From Roseovarius nanhaiticus (GTDB taxonomy: Bacteria; Pseudomonadota; Alphaproteobacteria; Rhodobacterales; Rhodobacteraceae): a DNA stretch of 64,000 nucleotides. The number at the start of each line of letters is the position of its first letter. Position 1 is the stretch's first letter. The DNA is taken from NCBI RefSeq assembly GCF_900156535.1, contig NZ_FTNV01000001.1, positions 682,001 through 746,000 on the forward strand, in the 5' to 3' direction. Made by a program: the position numbers and the translations under genes. Below the pieces are notes generated by a model that saw nothing but the letters and a program-made list of their open reading frames with translations, was not told the DNA's origin and searched no databases. This document shows, piece by piece, positions 36,552 through 45,463 of the stretch.

Positions 36552-37430
36552 TTAACGCAGTTTTGGAACGTCATCCGAATTTGCGTCCGATTTTACCGAC
36601 CCAATGGAAAGCCCCGCAAAGTCAAACAGCTGAGGGTCAAGAAGATGCGACGGTCGCGCGTTCATCAAGGCGCGGAACATCACCTGGCGGCGTCCGGGGC
36701 TGTTCTTCTCCCATCCGTCGAGGATTTGCTTGACCTGTTGGCGCTGCAGACCGTCCTGACTGCCGCACAGATCGCATGGGATAATTGGATAGCCCATCGC
36801 GCTCGCGAATCGCTCGCAATCGGCCTCGGCCACATGGGCCAGCGGGCGATAGACGAAAAGATCGCCATCCTCGTTCACCAGTTTCGGCGGCATCGTGGCG
36901 AGGCGCCCGCCGTGAAAGAGGTTCATCATGAACGTCTCGAGGATATCGTCGCGGTGATGGCCCAGCACCACGGCCGAGCAGCCTTCTTCGCGCGCGATAC
37001 GGTAAAGATTGCCGCGCCGCAGCCGCGAGCATAGGGCGCACATGGTGCGGCCCGCCGGCACCTTGTCGACAACGATGGAATAGGTGTCCTGATACTCGAT
37101 CCGGTGGGGCACCTGCATGGTTTTCAGAAACTCGGGCAGGACCGTCGCCGGGAAATTCGGCTGTCCCTGATCCAGGTTGCAGGCCAGTAGATCTACGGGC
37201 AGCAGGCCGCGCCATTGCAACTCGTGCAGAACGGCCAGCAAGGTATAGCTGTCCTTGCCGCCCGACAGGCATACCAGCCATTTGGCGCGCGGCGCGGCGC
37301 GGTCGACCATGCCATATTGGTCCACCGCCTCGCGCGTGTGACGCACGATGCGTTTGCGCAGTTTGCGGAACTCCGTGCTGCGGGGCGCGCCCTGAAAGAG
37401 CGGGTGAATATCGTCGGCATCATCCAGCAT
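36552..37430 (-). CDS. ttcA: tRNA 2-thiocytidine biosynthesis protein TtcA
   Basis: Thiolates cytidine 32 of certain tRNAs using an iron-sulfur cluster. The 292-residue product has the PP-loop [14 protein letters not shown] and the [10 protein letters not shown] cluster motif. A downstream CDLCGSQ supplies another cysteine pair. Start ATG at 37430. It is divergent from sodC (102 bp apart). Confidence 0.95.
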   Translation of the reverse strand: MLDDADDIHPLFQGAPRSTEFRKLRKRIVRHTREAVDQYGMVDRAAPRAKWLVCLSGGKDSYTLLAVLHELQWRGLLPVDLLACNLDQGQPNFPATVLPEFLKTMQVPHRIEYQDTYSIVVDKVPAGRTMCALCSRLRRGNLYRIAREEGCSAVVLGHHRDDILETFMMNLFHGGRLATMPPKLVNEDGDLFVYRPLAHVAEADCERFASAMGYPIIPCDLCGSQDGLQRQQVKQILDGWEKNSPGRRQVMFRALMNARPSHLLDPQLFDFAGLSIGSVKSDANSDDVPKLR

Positions 37431-37532
37431 GGACAGGCTTTAATTCAGATTAGATCACCCGGCAAGGGCCGGAACGTGTGACGGGGCGGCGGCGTTGGCC
37501 ACGAAATGATCCAGACAAAGAGGAGATGACCC

Positions 37533-38042
37533 ATGACCCGCCTTTCCCTGATGACCGCCGCCGCGCTGGGATTTGCTTCCCCCGTCATCGCTGCCGACTC
37601 CGCGGCGATGGCAATGATGAAAACCGCCCAAGGCGCGGATGCCGGTGTGGTTCAGATCCGCCAAGCCGGGGACGGCACGCTTTTTCAGGCCGAGCTGTCG
37701 GGCCTTGCGCCCGGTTGGCACAGCTTTCACGTCCACGAGGCCGGTCGCTGCGATGACGGGTTTCAGGCCGCTGGCGGGCATTATGCCCCTGCCGGGAATG
37801 ATCACGGCCTGATGGCCGAAGGCGGCGCCCATGCGGGCGACTTGCCGAACATTTATGTGCATAGCAACGGTGAGGCGAAGGCTGAGTTCTACAGCGCGCG
37901 CCTCAGCATCATTGGGGGCGACGCGCCGATGATGGACGAGGAAGGGTCGGCCATCGTGATCCATGCGCAGCCAGACACCTATGAGACCGAGGCCGAGGCT
38001 GGCGACCGCGTGGCCTGTGGTGTGATCTCGCAAACCAAATAG
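37533..38042 (+). CDS. sodC: Cu/Zn superoxide dismutase family protein
   Basis: Periplasmic Cu/Zn superoxide dismutase of 169 residues. A signal peptide (TRLSLMTAAALGFASPVIAA) is followed by copper and zinc ligands in WHSFHVHEAGRC, GGHYAP, and VIHAQPDTY, and by the C-terminal GDRVACGVI that supplies the disulfide cysteine. The ATG at 37533 is preceded by AGAGGAG. It converges on yidD with 7 bp between the ends. Confidence 0.93.
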   Translation: MTRLSLMTAAALGFASPVIAADSAAMAMMKTAQGADAGVVQIRQAGDGTLFQAELSGLAPGWHSFHVHEAGRCDDGFQAAGGHYAPAGNDHGLMAEGGAHAGDLPNIYVHSNGEAKAEFYSARLSIIGGDAPMMDEEGSAIVIHAQPDTYETEAEAGDRVACGVISQTK

Positions 38043-38049
38043 GCGGATG

Positions 38050-38271
38050 TCACTCGGGGACGTTGTCTATGCCGGACCCACCCCATGGATGACACCGCGC
38101 GATGCGCCGCGCGGTCAGCCATGCGCCCTTGATGCCGCCGTGACGCTGTAGCGCCTCCAGCGCATAGGCGCTGCAGGTAGGGTGAAATCGGCAGCCATGG
38201 CCGACCCAGGGGCTGAAGATCAAACGATAGCCCCGCACCGGCAGCGCAAAAAGCCAGGCGAGGGGGGTCAT
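38050..38271 (-). CDS. yidD: Membrane protein insertion efficiency factor YidD
   Basis: A 73-residue protein that aids YidC-mediated insertion. It contains the signature [15 protein letters not shown] and a tail ending in [10 protein letters not shown]. It overlaps rnpA by 4 bp (ATGA). yidC is 3.6 kb further along the same strand, separated by the inserted sodC, ttcA and EAL genes. Confidence 0.95.
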   Translation of the reverse strand: MTPLAWLFALPVRGYRLIFSPWVGHGCRFHPTCSAYALEALQRHGGIKGAWLTARRIARCHPWGGSGIDNVPE

Positions 38272-38696
38272 TCGCGCGGGCCATGAAGTTTGCGCAAAGC
38301 ATAGACGAGATCGCCCTTAAGAAGGTCAAAGGGACGTTTGTCCGTCGCCTCGGCCCGGCCGATCAGCACGTAATCCCAACCGGGCCTGCCGTGGTCCGGC
38401 AGGACGGCGCGGGCGGCCTCGCGTAGGCGCCGCTTGGCTCGATTGCGCGCCACGGCGTTGCCGACCCTCTTGGAGCAGGTAAAGCCGACGCGGATACCGC
38501 TGGCGGCCTCCTCCGGGCGGCGCTCGCGCGCCTGCACCATCATCGAGGCAGTCCCCTGCCGCCCGGCACGCGCGGCCATCAGGAATGTCTTGCGGGTTTT
38601 GAGGACGCTCATCTCAGCCGAGCCATCCGCTGAACATGACGAAACCGCCGGGGGCGTCGTCCCGGTCTGATGATCGGGGGCCTCCGGCGGTGTCAT
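38268..38696 (-). CDS. rnpA: Ribonuclease P protein component
   Basis: Protein subunit of RNase P, which processes the 5' ends of tRNAs. The 142-residue product holds the RNR motif [20 protein letters not shown]. The start at 38696 has a strong AAGGA seven bases upstream and gives an extended N-terminus; an internal ATG at 38612 (MSVLKTRK) would give a more usual 114 residues but has a weak ribosome-binding site. It follows rpmH by 22 bp. Confidence 0.92.
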   Translation of the reverse strand: MTPPEAPDHQTGTTPPAVSSCSADGSAEMSVLKTRKTFLMAARAGRQGTASMMVQARERRPEEAASGIRVGFTCSKRVGNAVARNRAKRRLREAARAVLPDHGRPGWDYVLIGRAEATDKRPFDLLKGDLVYALRKLHGPRE

Positions 38697-38718
38697 GTCG
38701 TCGTCCTTACGCTGGCGC

Positions 38719-38853
38719 TTAGGCGCTCAGCGACTTGCGGCCACGGGCGCGGCGCGCATTCAGGATCTTGCGGCCGGCCTTTGTGGCCATGCGCGCGCGA
38801 AAACCATGGCGCCGCTTGCGCACGAGGTTCGAGGGTTGAAAGGTGCGTTTCAT
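38719..38853 (-). CDS. rpmH: 50S ribosomal protein L34
   Basis: Ribosomal protein L34, 44 residues, beginning [18 protein letters not shown] and ending [10 protein letters not shown]. It is very basic, as expected. It heads the rpmH-rnpA-yidD operon, driven by the promoter at 38934-38962. Confidence 0.98.
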
Positions 38854-38933
38854 CGCTCCGTCTCCAAATTTGTGCGGACAAAGGCACGCCCTGACGGGAA
38901 TCGCGCAAACATCCGGGTATGTCCGAAGCCCGG

Positions 38934-38962
38934 TCTATAGTAGGCCAATTTGACCAAGTCAA
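38934..38962 (-). promoter_or_regulatory. Sigma-70 promoter of rpmH-rnpA-yidD
   Basis: Read on the minus strand: TTGACT (-35, 38962-38957), a 17-bp spacer, and TATAGA (-10, 38939-38934), about 80 bp ahead of the rpmH start. The -35 lies in a small palindrome, TTGACTTGGTCAA. The 299 bp between rpmH and the TVP38 gene contain no other gene I can support. Confidence 0.75.
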
Positions 38963-39152
38963 ACCCCGCACGGCCATTTCTTGCAACAAATCGGCGCGTG
39001 ATCCACAGCCGATGTTACAAGGGTGCCCAGAGCCTGCAACATGCAGGTGGCAAACGGTCACGCGCAATCAAGGCCGCGTGATACGGCTATCTTACGTGGC
39101 TCGGACGCGTCATCTATGCCGCACACCGCCCAACCCCTGAAAGGCTACCCAG

Positions 39153-39911
39153 ATGGAAAAGACGGCTCACCAAGAGGCCCGCAAGGACGCGGCCCCGGCG
39201 CGCAAGCATCCGGTGCTGCGCCACGCCCCGCTGGCCGTCATTCTGGCGGTCGCGGCCATAGGCGCCTTCACCTTGCGCGATTATCTCAGCTTCGAGACGT
39301 TGCGCGACAATCGTGAGGCGCTGCTGACGTATCGCGATGCGCATTTCGCCCTCATGGTCGCAGGCTTTATCGGCATCTACTTCCTCATCGTCGCCTTTTC
39401 GCTGCCCGGTGCGGCCGTTGCGTCGGTGACGGGCGGGTTTCTCTTTGGTCTCGGTTTTGGAACTGCATTCAACGTAATCGCAGCCACATTGGGTGCCATC
39501 GCCATCTTTCAGGCGGCGCGCATGGGGCTGGGCCGCGCGCTGGCGGCGCGGATGGAGGCGGGCGAGGGCACGCTGAAGCGTATCAAGGAGGGCTTGCACG
39601 AGAATGAGGTGAGCGTTCTGTTTCTGTTGCGACTGGTGCCTGCAGTACCGTTTTTCGTGGCCAACCTGCTGCCTGCGCTGGTGGGCGTAAAATTTCGGAA
39701 CTTTGTGTGGACGACGGCGCTGGGTATCATCCCCGGCGCGCTGGTCTTTACCTGGATCGGCGTCGGCCTGGGCGAAGTCTTCGACCGCGGCGAGAGCCCG
39801 GATCTCAGCCTTCTGTGGGAGCCGCAGATCATCGGCCCCCTTCTGGGCCTCAGCGCGCTGGCCGCCTTGCCCATCATCATCAAGGCCGTGCGCGGCAAAA
39901 AGGGTATTTGA
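39153..39911 (+). CDS. TVP38/TMEM64 (VTT/SNARE-associated) family membrane protein
   Basis: Polytopic membrane protein of 252 residues with the VTT/DedA-like core, including SLPGAAVASVTGGFLFG and LRLVPAVPFFVANLLPALVGV. The family relates to lipid scrambling and membrane homeostasis. It stands 4 bp ahead of a MerA-like flavoprotein gene, a pairing seen in many bacteria whose joint function is not settled. Confidence 0.9.
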   Translation: MEKTAHQEARKDAAPARKHPVLRHAPLAVILAVAAIGAFTLRDYLSFETLRDNREALLTYRDAHFALMVAGFIGIYFLIVAFSLPGAAVASVTGGFLFGLGFGTAFNVIAATLGAIAIFQAARMGLGRALAARMEAGEGTLKRIKEGLHENEVSVLFLLRLVPAVPFFVANLLPALVGVKFRNFVWTTALGIIPGALVFTWIGVGLGEVFDRGESPDLSLLWEPQIIGPLLGLSALAALPIIIKAVRGKKGI

Positions 39912-39915
39912 ACCA

Positions 39916-41334
39916 ATGAAAAGCATTCAGACGGACATCCTCGTGATCGGGGCCGGCTCGGGCGGATTGTCGGTGGCGGCGGGTGCGGTGCAGATGGGCG
40001 CGCGCGTCGTGCTGCTGGAAGGGCACAAGATGGGCGGAGATTGCCTGAACTATGGCTGCGTCCCGTCAAAGGCACTGATCGCAAGCGGCAAGGCCGCGTA
40101 TGGTCAGGCGCATTCCGCCCAATACGGCGTCGCCGATGCAGTGCCAGATGTGGATTATGCCGCGGCCAAGGATCACGTCGCGGATGTCATTGCCACCATC
40201 GCGCCCGTCGACAGCGTCGAGCGGTTCGAAGGGCTGGGTGTCGAGGTGATCCGCGAATATGGCGCGTTCATCTCGCCGACCGAGGTGCAGGCGGGCGATA
40301 CCGTCATTACCGCGCGGCGCATCGTGATCGCCACGGGGTCGAGCCCGCTGGTGCCGCCCATTTCGGGGCTGGACAGCGTGCCTTACCTGACCAACGAGAC
40401 GCTTTTCGATCTGCGCGAGAGGCCCGATCACCTGCTGATCGTCGGCGGCGGCCCCATCGGAATGGAGATGGCGCAGGCGCATCGCCGCCTCGGCAGTCGT
40501 GTGACGGTGATCGAGGGCGAAAAGGCGCTGGCCAATGACGACCCCGAAACGGCGGCCATCGTGCTGGACGCGCTGCGAGGAGAGGGCGTTGAAATCGAAG
40601 AAGGCGCCAAGGCGACCGAGATTCGCGGCAAGGCCGGTGCGATCGAGGTCGAGGCCGAGGATGGCCGCGTCTTCAAGGGCACTCATCTGCTCATGGCCGT
40701 GGGCCGCAAGAGCAACGTGGATCGGCTGGACCTCGGCAAGGCGGGCATCGAGACCACCAAGCGGGGCATCAAGGTAGATGACCGGCTGAAGACCACCAAT
40801 TCCCGCGCCTATGCCATCGGTGACGTCGCAGGCGGACTGCAATTCACGCATCTGGCGAATTACCATGCGGGCATCATCATCCGCTCGGCCGTGCTGGGCA
40901 TCCCCGCCAAGGCCAAGACCAGCCATATCCCTTGGGCGACCTATACCGCACCTGAACTGGCGCAGGTGGGCCTGACCGAAGCGCAGGCGCGCGACGCGCA
41001 CGGAGGCAAGCTGGAGGTCGTGCGCCACGAATATTCCCACAATGACCGCGCCATCGCCGAGCGCACCACGCGCGGCCTGATCAAGGTCATGGTGGTCAAG
41101 GGCCGCCCGGTCGGCGCGTCCATAGCGGGCGCGCATGCGGGCGAGTTGATCGGCCTTTGGGCATTGGCGCTGGCAAATAACATGAAGATGAGCCAGATTG
41201 CAGGGATGGTAGCCCCGTATCCGACCATCGGCGAAGTCAACAAACGGGCCGCTGGCGCCTATTTCAGCCCGCGCCTTTTCGACAGCCTCTGGGTCAAGCG
41301 GGCTGTGCGCTTTGTGCAGCGCTGGCTGCCATAG
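39916..41334 (+). CDS. MerA-like FAD-dependent disulfide oxidoreductase
   Basis: A pyridine nucleotide-disulfide oxidoreductase of 472 residues, of the dihydrolipoamide dehydrogenase/mercuric reductase group. The FAD motif GAGSGGLSVAAGA is followed by the redox-active GGDCLNYGCVPSKAL; the NAD motif GGGPIGMEMAQAHRRLG and AIGDVAGG are present. In place of the catalytic HPT histidine of lipoamide dehydrogenases it has APYPTIGE, so it is neither a standard LPD nor a classic MerA (no Cys pair at the C-terminus). The start is the ATG at 39916. It is probably co-transcribed with the TVP38 gene. Confidence 0.87.
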   Translation: MKSIQTDILVIGAGSGGLSVAAGAVQMGARVVLLEGHKMGGDCLNYGCVPSKALIASGKAAYGQAHSAQYGVADAVPDVDYAAAKDHVADVIATIAPVDSVERFEGLGVEVIREYGAFISPTEVQAGDTVITARRIVIATGSSPLVPPISGLDSVPYLTNETLFDLRERPDHLLIVGGGPIGMEMAQAHRRLGSRVTVIEGEKALANDDPETAAIVLDALRGEGVEIEEGAKATEIRGKAGAIEVEAEDGRVFKGTHLLMAVGRKSNVDRLDLGKAGIETTKRGIKVDDRLKTTNSRAYAIGDVAGGLQFTHLANYHAGIIIRSAVLGIPAKAKTSHIPWATYTAPELAQVGLTEAQARDAHGGKLEVVRHEYSHNDRAIAERTTRGLIKVMVVKGRPVGASIAGAHAGELIGLWALALANNMKMSQIAGMVAPYPTIGEVNKRAAGAYFSPRLFDSLWVKRAVRFVQRWLP

Positions 41335-41359
41335 GCGGTCAGATGGGCGTTAGGACGAC

Positions 41360-42745
41360 ATGAATTCACTCTCGGGCAGGTTCCTGATCCTGACGGCAAT
41401 CTTCGTGATGCTGGCCGAGGTTCTGATTTTCGTGCCGTCCATCGCGCGGTTCCGCGAGGACTACCTGCTGTCCCGGCTGGAGCGCGCGCAGATCGCCTCG
41501 CTCGCTCGGCTTGCGGGCGACGAAATCAGCCCCGACCTGGAGGATGAATTGCTGGCCAATGCAGGGGTCTATAACGTCGTGCTGCGCCGCAACGATGCGC
41601 GCCAGCTGGTTCTGTCCTCGCCCTTGCCCACGCCCATCACCCGCACCTTCGATCTGCGCGACGCGGGCGCGTTCGAGCTGATGCGCGACGCACTCAGCCG
41701 TCTTTGGCGCCCCGAGGCCGAGGTGGTGCGCATCATCGGCATGCCCGTGCGCAGCGCCGGTATGCTGATCGAAGTCACGATGGAGACGAATTCGCTGCGC
41801 ATGGCGATGATAGACTACGGCCTTCGCATTCTGGTGCTGTCGGCGGTCATCTCGATCATCACCGCGGTTCTTCTGTTCCTCGCCGTGCGGGTGTTTCTGG
41901 TCAAACCGATCAGCCGAGTCGTCGGCTCGATGCGGGCCTATGCCAATGCGCCCGAGGACGCGCGCGGCGTCATCGCGCCCTCCTCCTCGATCACCGAGCT
42001 GCGCGCCGCAGAAGAAACGCTGGCCCTGATGCAGACGCAGCTGACCAGCGCGCTGCGCCAGAAGGAGCGGCTTGCGGGTCTTGGCGGCGCGGTCGCCAAG
42101 GTCAGCCATGATCTGCGCAATATTCTGACCTCGGCGCAGCTCTTTACCGACCGACTGGAGACGTCCGAGGATCCGATGGTCAAGCGCATGGCGCCCAAGC
42201 TGGTCAACTCGATCACCCGCGCCGTGAACCTCTGCGAATCGACGCTGGCCTATGGCAAAGCCGAAGAGCCACCGCCGCGCCTGTCACGCTTTGCGCTGCT
42301 GGATATCGTCACGGATGTGATCGACAGCGAGCGTTTGTCGGCAGGCGACGCCGAGATCAGCTTTTCCGAGGATGTGCGCGCGGGGTTTCAGCTGAGGGCC
42401 GATCCCGAACAGCTTTACCGCGTGATCGCCAATCTTGTGCGCAACGCGCGCCAGGCCATCGTGACCAGTGGCCGCCCGGGCGAAATCAACGTGCAGGCCG
42501 ATGAGACCGACGAGGCTGTCACGATCCGCATCAGCGATACTGGCCCCGGGCTGCCACCCAAGGCGCGCGAGCATCTCTTTACGCCGTTTCAAGGCGGCGC
42601 CACCAAAGGCGGCTCGGGCCTTGGCCTGACGATTTCCTTCGAGCTGGTGCGCGGCCACGGCGGAAGCCTGGCGCTGGAATATACCGGCCCGGACGGCACC
42701 GCCTTTGTCATTACATTGCCCAAAGGTGACCTGAGATCAGCGTGA
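41360..42745 (+). CDS. Sensor histidine kinase, orphan
   Basis: Membrane histidine kinase of 461 residues. Two transmembrane helices (about 8-30 and 155-178) enclose a periplasmic sensor of about 125 residues. A HAMP-like linker is followed by the phosphoacceptor H250 in KVSHDLRNILTSAQ and an HATPase domain with N-box NLVRNARQAI, DTGPGLP and GGSGLGLTIS. No response regulator lies next to it, so its partner is elsewhere. It follows the MerA-like gene by 25 bp and ends 57 bp before tRNA-Arg. Confidence 0.9.
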   Translation: MNSLSGRFLILTAIFVMLAEVLIFVPSIARFREDYLLSRLERAQIASLARLAGDEISPDLEDELLANAGVYNVVLRRNDARQLVLSSPLPTPITRTFDLRDAGAFELMRDALSRLWRPEAEVVRIIGMPVRSAGMLIEVTMETNSLRMAMIDYGLRILVLSAVISIITAVLLFLAVRVFLVKPISRVVGSMRAYANAPEDARGVIAPSSSITELRAAEETLALMQTQLTSALRQKERLAGLGGAVAKVSHDLRNILTSAQLFTDRLETSEDPMVKRMAPKLVNSITRAVNLCESTLAYGKAEEPPPRLSRFALLDIVTDVIDSERLSAGDAEISFSEDVRAGFQLRADPEQLYRVIANLVRNARQAIVTSGRPGEINVQADETDEAVTIRISDTGPGLPPKAREHLFTPFQGGATKGGSGLGLTISFELVRGHGGSLALEYTGPDGTAFVITLPKGDLRSA

Positions 42746-42802
42746 TTTTCTGCCATTCGGCGCTTGCAAACCCGGAACGCAGCCTTTAATGCCTCCCCTC
42801 GT

Positions 42803-42879
42803 GGACCGATAGCTCAGCTGGATAGAGTACTTGACTACGAATCAAGGGGTCGGGGGTTCGAATCCTCCTCGGTCCGCCA
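42803..42879 (+). tRNA. tRNA-Arg (anticodon ACG)
   Basis: A complete 77-nt tRNA with encoded CCA. The acceptor stem GGACCGA pairs with TCGGTCC, the anticodon stem-loop CTTGA-CTACGAA-TCAAG sets anticodon ACG at 42837-42839, and the T arm GGGGG-TTCGAAT-CCTCC is regular. Its 3' end is the attachment site of the downstream integrative element. A TTGCAA/TTTAAT pair about 35 bp upstream may be its promoter. Confidence 0.97.
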
Positions 42880-42880
42880 C
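42866..42880 (+). repeat. attL: 15-bp direct repeat in tRNA-Arg
   Basis: TCCTCGGTCCGCCAC covers the 3' end of tRNA-Arg and is repeated identically at 50897-50911. The base before and the base after differ at the two copies, so the identity is exactly 15 bp. Confidence 0.85.
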
Positions 42881-42905
42881 CACCACATTTTGTATGGTTT
42901 GAATG

Positions 42906-42932
42906 GGTCGCCTTGGGCGGCCTTTTTCTTTT
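42906..42932 (+). terminator. Terminator after tRNA-Arg
   Basis: A 7-bp stem with one G-U pair (42906-42912 and 42916-42922), a TTG loop and a T-rich tract at 42923-42932. It lies just inside the element, so the element supplies the terminator for the tRNA transcript. Confidence 0.75.
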
Positions 42933-43029
42933 GATCGTTAGGCCTTAGGTCGACGCGTCGTTCGCCTTGAGTTTCTTTCGATGGCGCATATACTCGTTCA
43001 TTGAGTGGTATGGATTGTGGTATTTCAGA

Positions 43030-44238
43030 ATGGCTCTGTCAGGTAAGCTGACCAGGAAGTTAGTGGAGAACCTTGGCGCTGGGCGGCATGGTGACGGGAA
43101 CGGCCTTTACCTGGTGGTCGATCCCTCCGGTGCGAGGCGTTGGATCGTACGGGTGGTGGTCAAGGGTCAGAGGAACAAGAAGGGTGCGCCGCTGCGCACT
43201 GATTTTGGTTTGGGTGGTGCTGACATCGTGACGCTCAATCAGGCACGCGAGCGCGCGCTGGAATATCGCCGTATGGCCAAACAGGGACTGAACCCGCGTT
43301 TCAATGTGCGCCAAGAGGTGCCTACCTTTGAGGAGTTCGCCAAGCAGGTCCACATTGACCGGATGCCCACATGGAAAAACGCGAAGCATGGGCAGCAGTG
43401 GATCAACACGCTACGGGACTATGCATTTCCCAAGATAGGCCGGATGCCGATTGATAGCATCGACCAGCCCGAAGTGATGATGTGCCTCGCGCCTATCTGG
43501 ACGGAAAAGCACGAGACCGCAAAGCGATTGGCCCAACGGATCAAGACGGTGCTGGACGTGGCGCGCTCTAGAGGATTTCGGTCTGATGAGAATCCCGTAA
43601 CCGCGATCAAGGACGCGAACGCGCTGCCCAAGGTGAAAGCCAAGCCTAAGCACCACAACGCAATGCGTTGGCAAGACGTGCCTGCCTTCTACGCTGACCT
43701 GAAGACACGCAATGCGATGGCCGCAAAGGCGCTGATGTTCACCTGTCTGACCGGATCAAGGACTGGCGAGGCGCTGGGACTTCGCTGGGAAGAAATCGAC
43801 TTTGAAGCACGACTTTGGACCTGTCCGGCGATCCGCATGAAGACGGGTGTGGATCACCGAGTTCCGCTGACGGATGAGATGCTGGCTATTATTGAGCCTT
43901 TGAGAGCGATGCGATCCGAGTACGTGTTTGAGGGCCAGAAACGGCATAAGCCGCTGTCGAACATGTCGATGCTGATGCTGCTACGCAGGATGCAAACTGA
44001 GGGCGTCACCGTGCATGGCTTCCGATCTACCTTCCGCGACTGGGCGTCTGAGGTGGCGAATGTGCCGCGCGAGGTGGCAGAAATGAGTCTGGCGCATACG
44101 GTCGGGTCGAATGTTGAACGGGCTTATGCGCGGTCTGACCTGTTGGACAAGCGGCGAGTTTTGATGGTGCGATGGTCTGATTTCGTTACTGGAACTGGCG
44201 GGCAAGTGGTCAGCTTCGCCGGCGCCACGAAAATTTGA
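43030..44238 (+). CDS. int: P4-type tyrosine integrase
   Basis: Site-specific recombinase of 402 residues that integrates the element at tRNA-Arg. The N-terminal DUF4102-type arm-binding domain (GNGLYLVVDPSGARRWIVRV) is followed by the core-binding domain and a catalytic domain with Arg in TGSRTGEALGLRW, HGFRSTFRDW, and the His and Tyr of LAHTVGSNVERAYAR. All catalytic residues look present, so it may be active. Start at 43030 (MALSGKLTR); an extension to 42967 looks non-homologous. Confidence 0.94.
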   Translation: MALSGKLTRKLVENLGAGRHGDGNGLYLVVDPSGARRWIVRVVVKGQRNKKGAPLRTDFGLGGADIVTLNQARERALEYRRMAKQGLNPRFNVRQEVPTFEEFAKQVHIDRMPTWKNAKHGQQWINTLRDYAFPKIGRMPIDSIDQPEVMMCLAPIWTEKHETAKRLAQRIKTVLDVARSRGFRSDENPVTAIKDANALPKVKAKPKHHNAMRWQDVPAFYADLKTRNAMAAKALMFTCLTGSRTGEALGLRWEEIDFEARLWTCPAIRMKTGVDHRVPLTDEMLAIIEPLRAMRSEYVFEGQKRHKPLSNMSMLMLLRRMQTEGVTVHGFRSTFRDWASEVANVPREVAEMSLAHTVGSNVERAYARSDLLDKRRVLMVRWSDFVTGTGGQVVSFAGATKI

Positions 44239-44320
44239 AATACAGAAAGGTGTCGCCAACGCCACCTTTTGACCATTGACCCATTTGGTAGAGATGCTGT
44301 TGAGCAAGATTGAAATGCTG

Positions 44321-44345
44321 AAAGGGGGCGCTTACCGTCCCCTTT
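44321..44345 (+). promoter_or_regulatory. Hairpin abutting the start codon of the 268-aa gene
   Basis: A 9-bp stem with one G-U pair (44321-44329 and 44337-44345, 7-nt loop) ends exactly at the base before the ATG at 44346. Its 5' arm holds the only purine-rich stretch, and none stands at normal Shine-Dalgarno distance. It may limit translation or end the integrase message. Confidence 0.5.
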
Positions 44346-45152
44346 ATGCACCAGGATTCGAAACAAGAACGGGTTGAAGCAGTCGTTGATCGGTTGATCG
44401 GGCCAAGGCCGCGCAATGCGCTTGCATTTGATGCTACGTGGGAACGCCCACGTTTAGATACGTCTAGGCCGAACATACATGACAGCAAAAAAGACTTTGT
44501 AAACGAGAGAGATGCGGTTGCGTCCATTGTCGAGCACTTGGAGGCGGCATTCAACGAACTGCGCGGCTCAAAGGATGATGCCCAGCACCAAGAAATGATT
44601 GACCGCTTGAAGTCCGCCGTCGATGCGGGCGCAAGAAAGCCGCAGGAGTTCGACGAATTTGAAACTGCGCGTGATCTGACGTTGCAAAACATGGTTCAGA
44701 CAGGGTTTTACTTCAATTCTCTATTCGTCATATTTCGGATGATTATTGTTTATGAAGAACGGCTTAAAGAGCTGATAGATCAAGAAAAACAATTTTGGAG
44801 CCTGCCCTATCGCGCCCCAAACTACTACGCCAGAACCATAGCCCTGAGGTTGGCGCGCCTCTACGCCTTTCATAAGCGACAGAAGCCACCTTTCGGCACG
44901 GCTAGGGATGGAAACCACCCCTCAACGGATTTTGGTCGGGCGCTTGAAGAAATCTTTGCTGTACTTGGAATTAAAGCAGCGGTGCGGAAAGCCGCAGAAT
45001 GGGCGATTGAGCAACTCACGGAAGCCGATATTAATCCGCCGGTTAATACAATGGGTGGGCTACTCGGCATGGACCCGCGCCCTAGCATCGAAGGGCGACA
45101 AGAAACGAAAAGCCGGATCGCCGATTTGCTGACGAAAAGCCCCCGAAACTAA
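44346..45152 (+). CDS. Hypothetical protein of the integrative element
   Basis: A 268-residue protein with no family I recognise. It is mostly predicted helical and charged, with one hydrophobic stretch (residues 118-133, TGFYFNSLFVIFRMII) that could be a membrane helix or a buried helix. The C-terminal third is basic. The only start possible in the frame is the ATG at 44346, as a stop lies 9 codons upstream, yet it lacks a ribosome-binding site and follows a hairpin. It lies between the integrase and the small HTH genes. It could serve the element itself or its host; nothing in the sequence decides. Confidence 0.7.
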   Translation: MHQDSKQERVEAVVDRLIGPRPRNALAFDATWERPRLDTSRPNIHDSKKDFVNERDAVASIVEHLEAAFNELRGSKDDAQHQEMIDRLKSAVDAGARKPQEFDEFETARDLTLQNMVQTGFYFNSLFVIFRMIIVYEERLKELIDQEKQFWSLPYRAPNYYARTIALRLARLYAFHKRQKPPFGTARDGNHPSTDFGRALEEIFAVLGIKAAVRKAAEWAIEQLTEADINPPVNTMGGLLGMDPRPSIEGRQETKSRIADLLTKSPRN

Positions 45153-45250
45153 GACCTTTTGGCCTTGGTGATAAGGGGTTTCATGATTTGTTCTCAACAC
45201 AAGGGAAACGTGCTTAGACGTATCTAGTCCACCAGAAAGGGATTGGAAGC

Positions 45251-45463
45251 ATGGCAACCTTATTCGAGCAAAACCGCAACTACGTTCTTGGCGACCCCGA
45301 ACTCAACATCATTGGTGATCGCGACAAGCTGGCGCAGTGGCGTCACAAGGCGATGGGCCCGGCGTTCTACCGCTTAGGCCGCAAGATCATTTATCGCGGT
45401 GCTGATCTGAACGAATGGGCTGAGGCAAACCGCTTTGAGCCCGCTAAGGTGAGACGCGACTAA
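45251..45463 (+). CDS. Small HTH DNA-binding protein (excisionase/AlpA-like)
   Basis: A 70-residue protein with a winged-helix-like sequence: LAQWRHKAMGPAFYRLGRKIIYRGADLNEW matches the HTH_17/AlpA-excisionase pattern, in which a helix-turn-helix is followed by a wing and a final helix. Such proteins bend DNA to steer integrases or act as regulators. It overlaps the next gene by one base (TAATG). The palindrome TAGACGTATCTA lies 25-36 bp upstream of it. Confidence 0.8.
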   Translation: MATLFEQNRNYVLGDPELNIIGDRDKLAQWRHKAMGPAFYRLGRKIIYRGADLNEWAEANRFEPAKVRRD

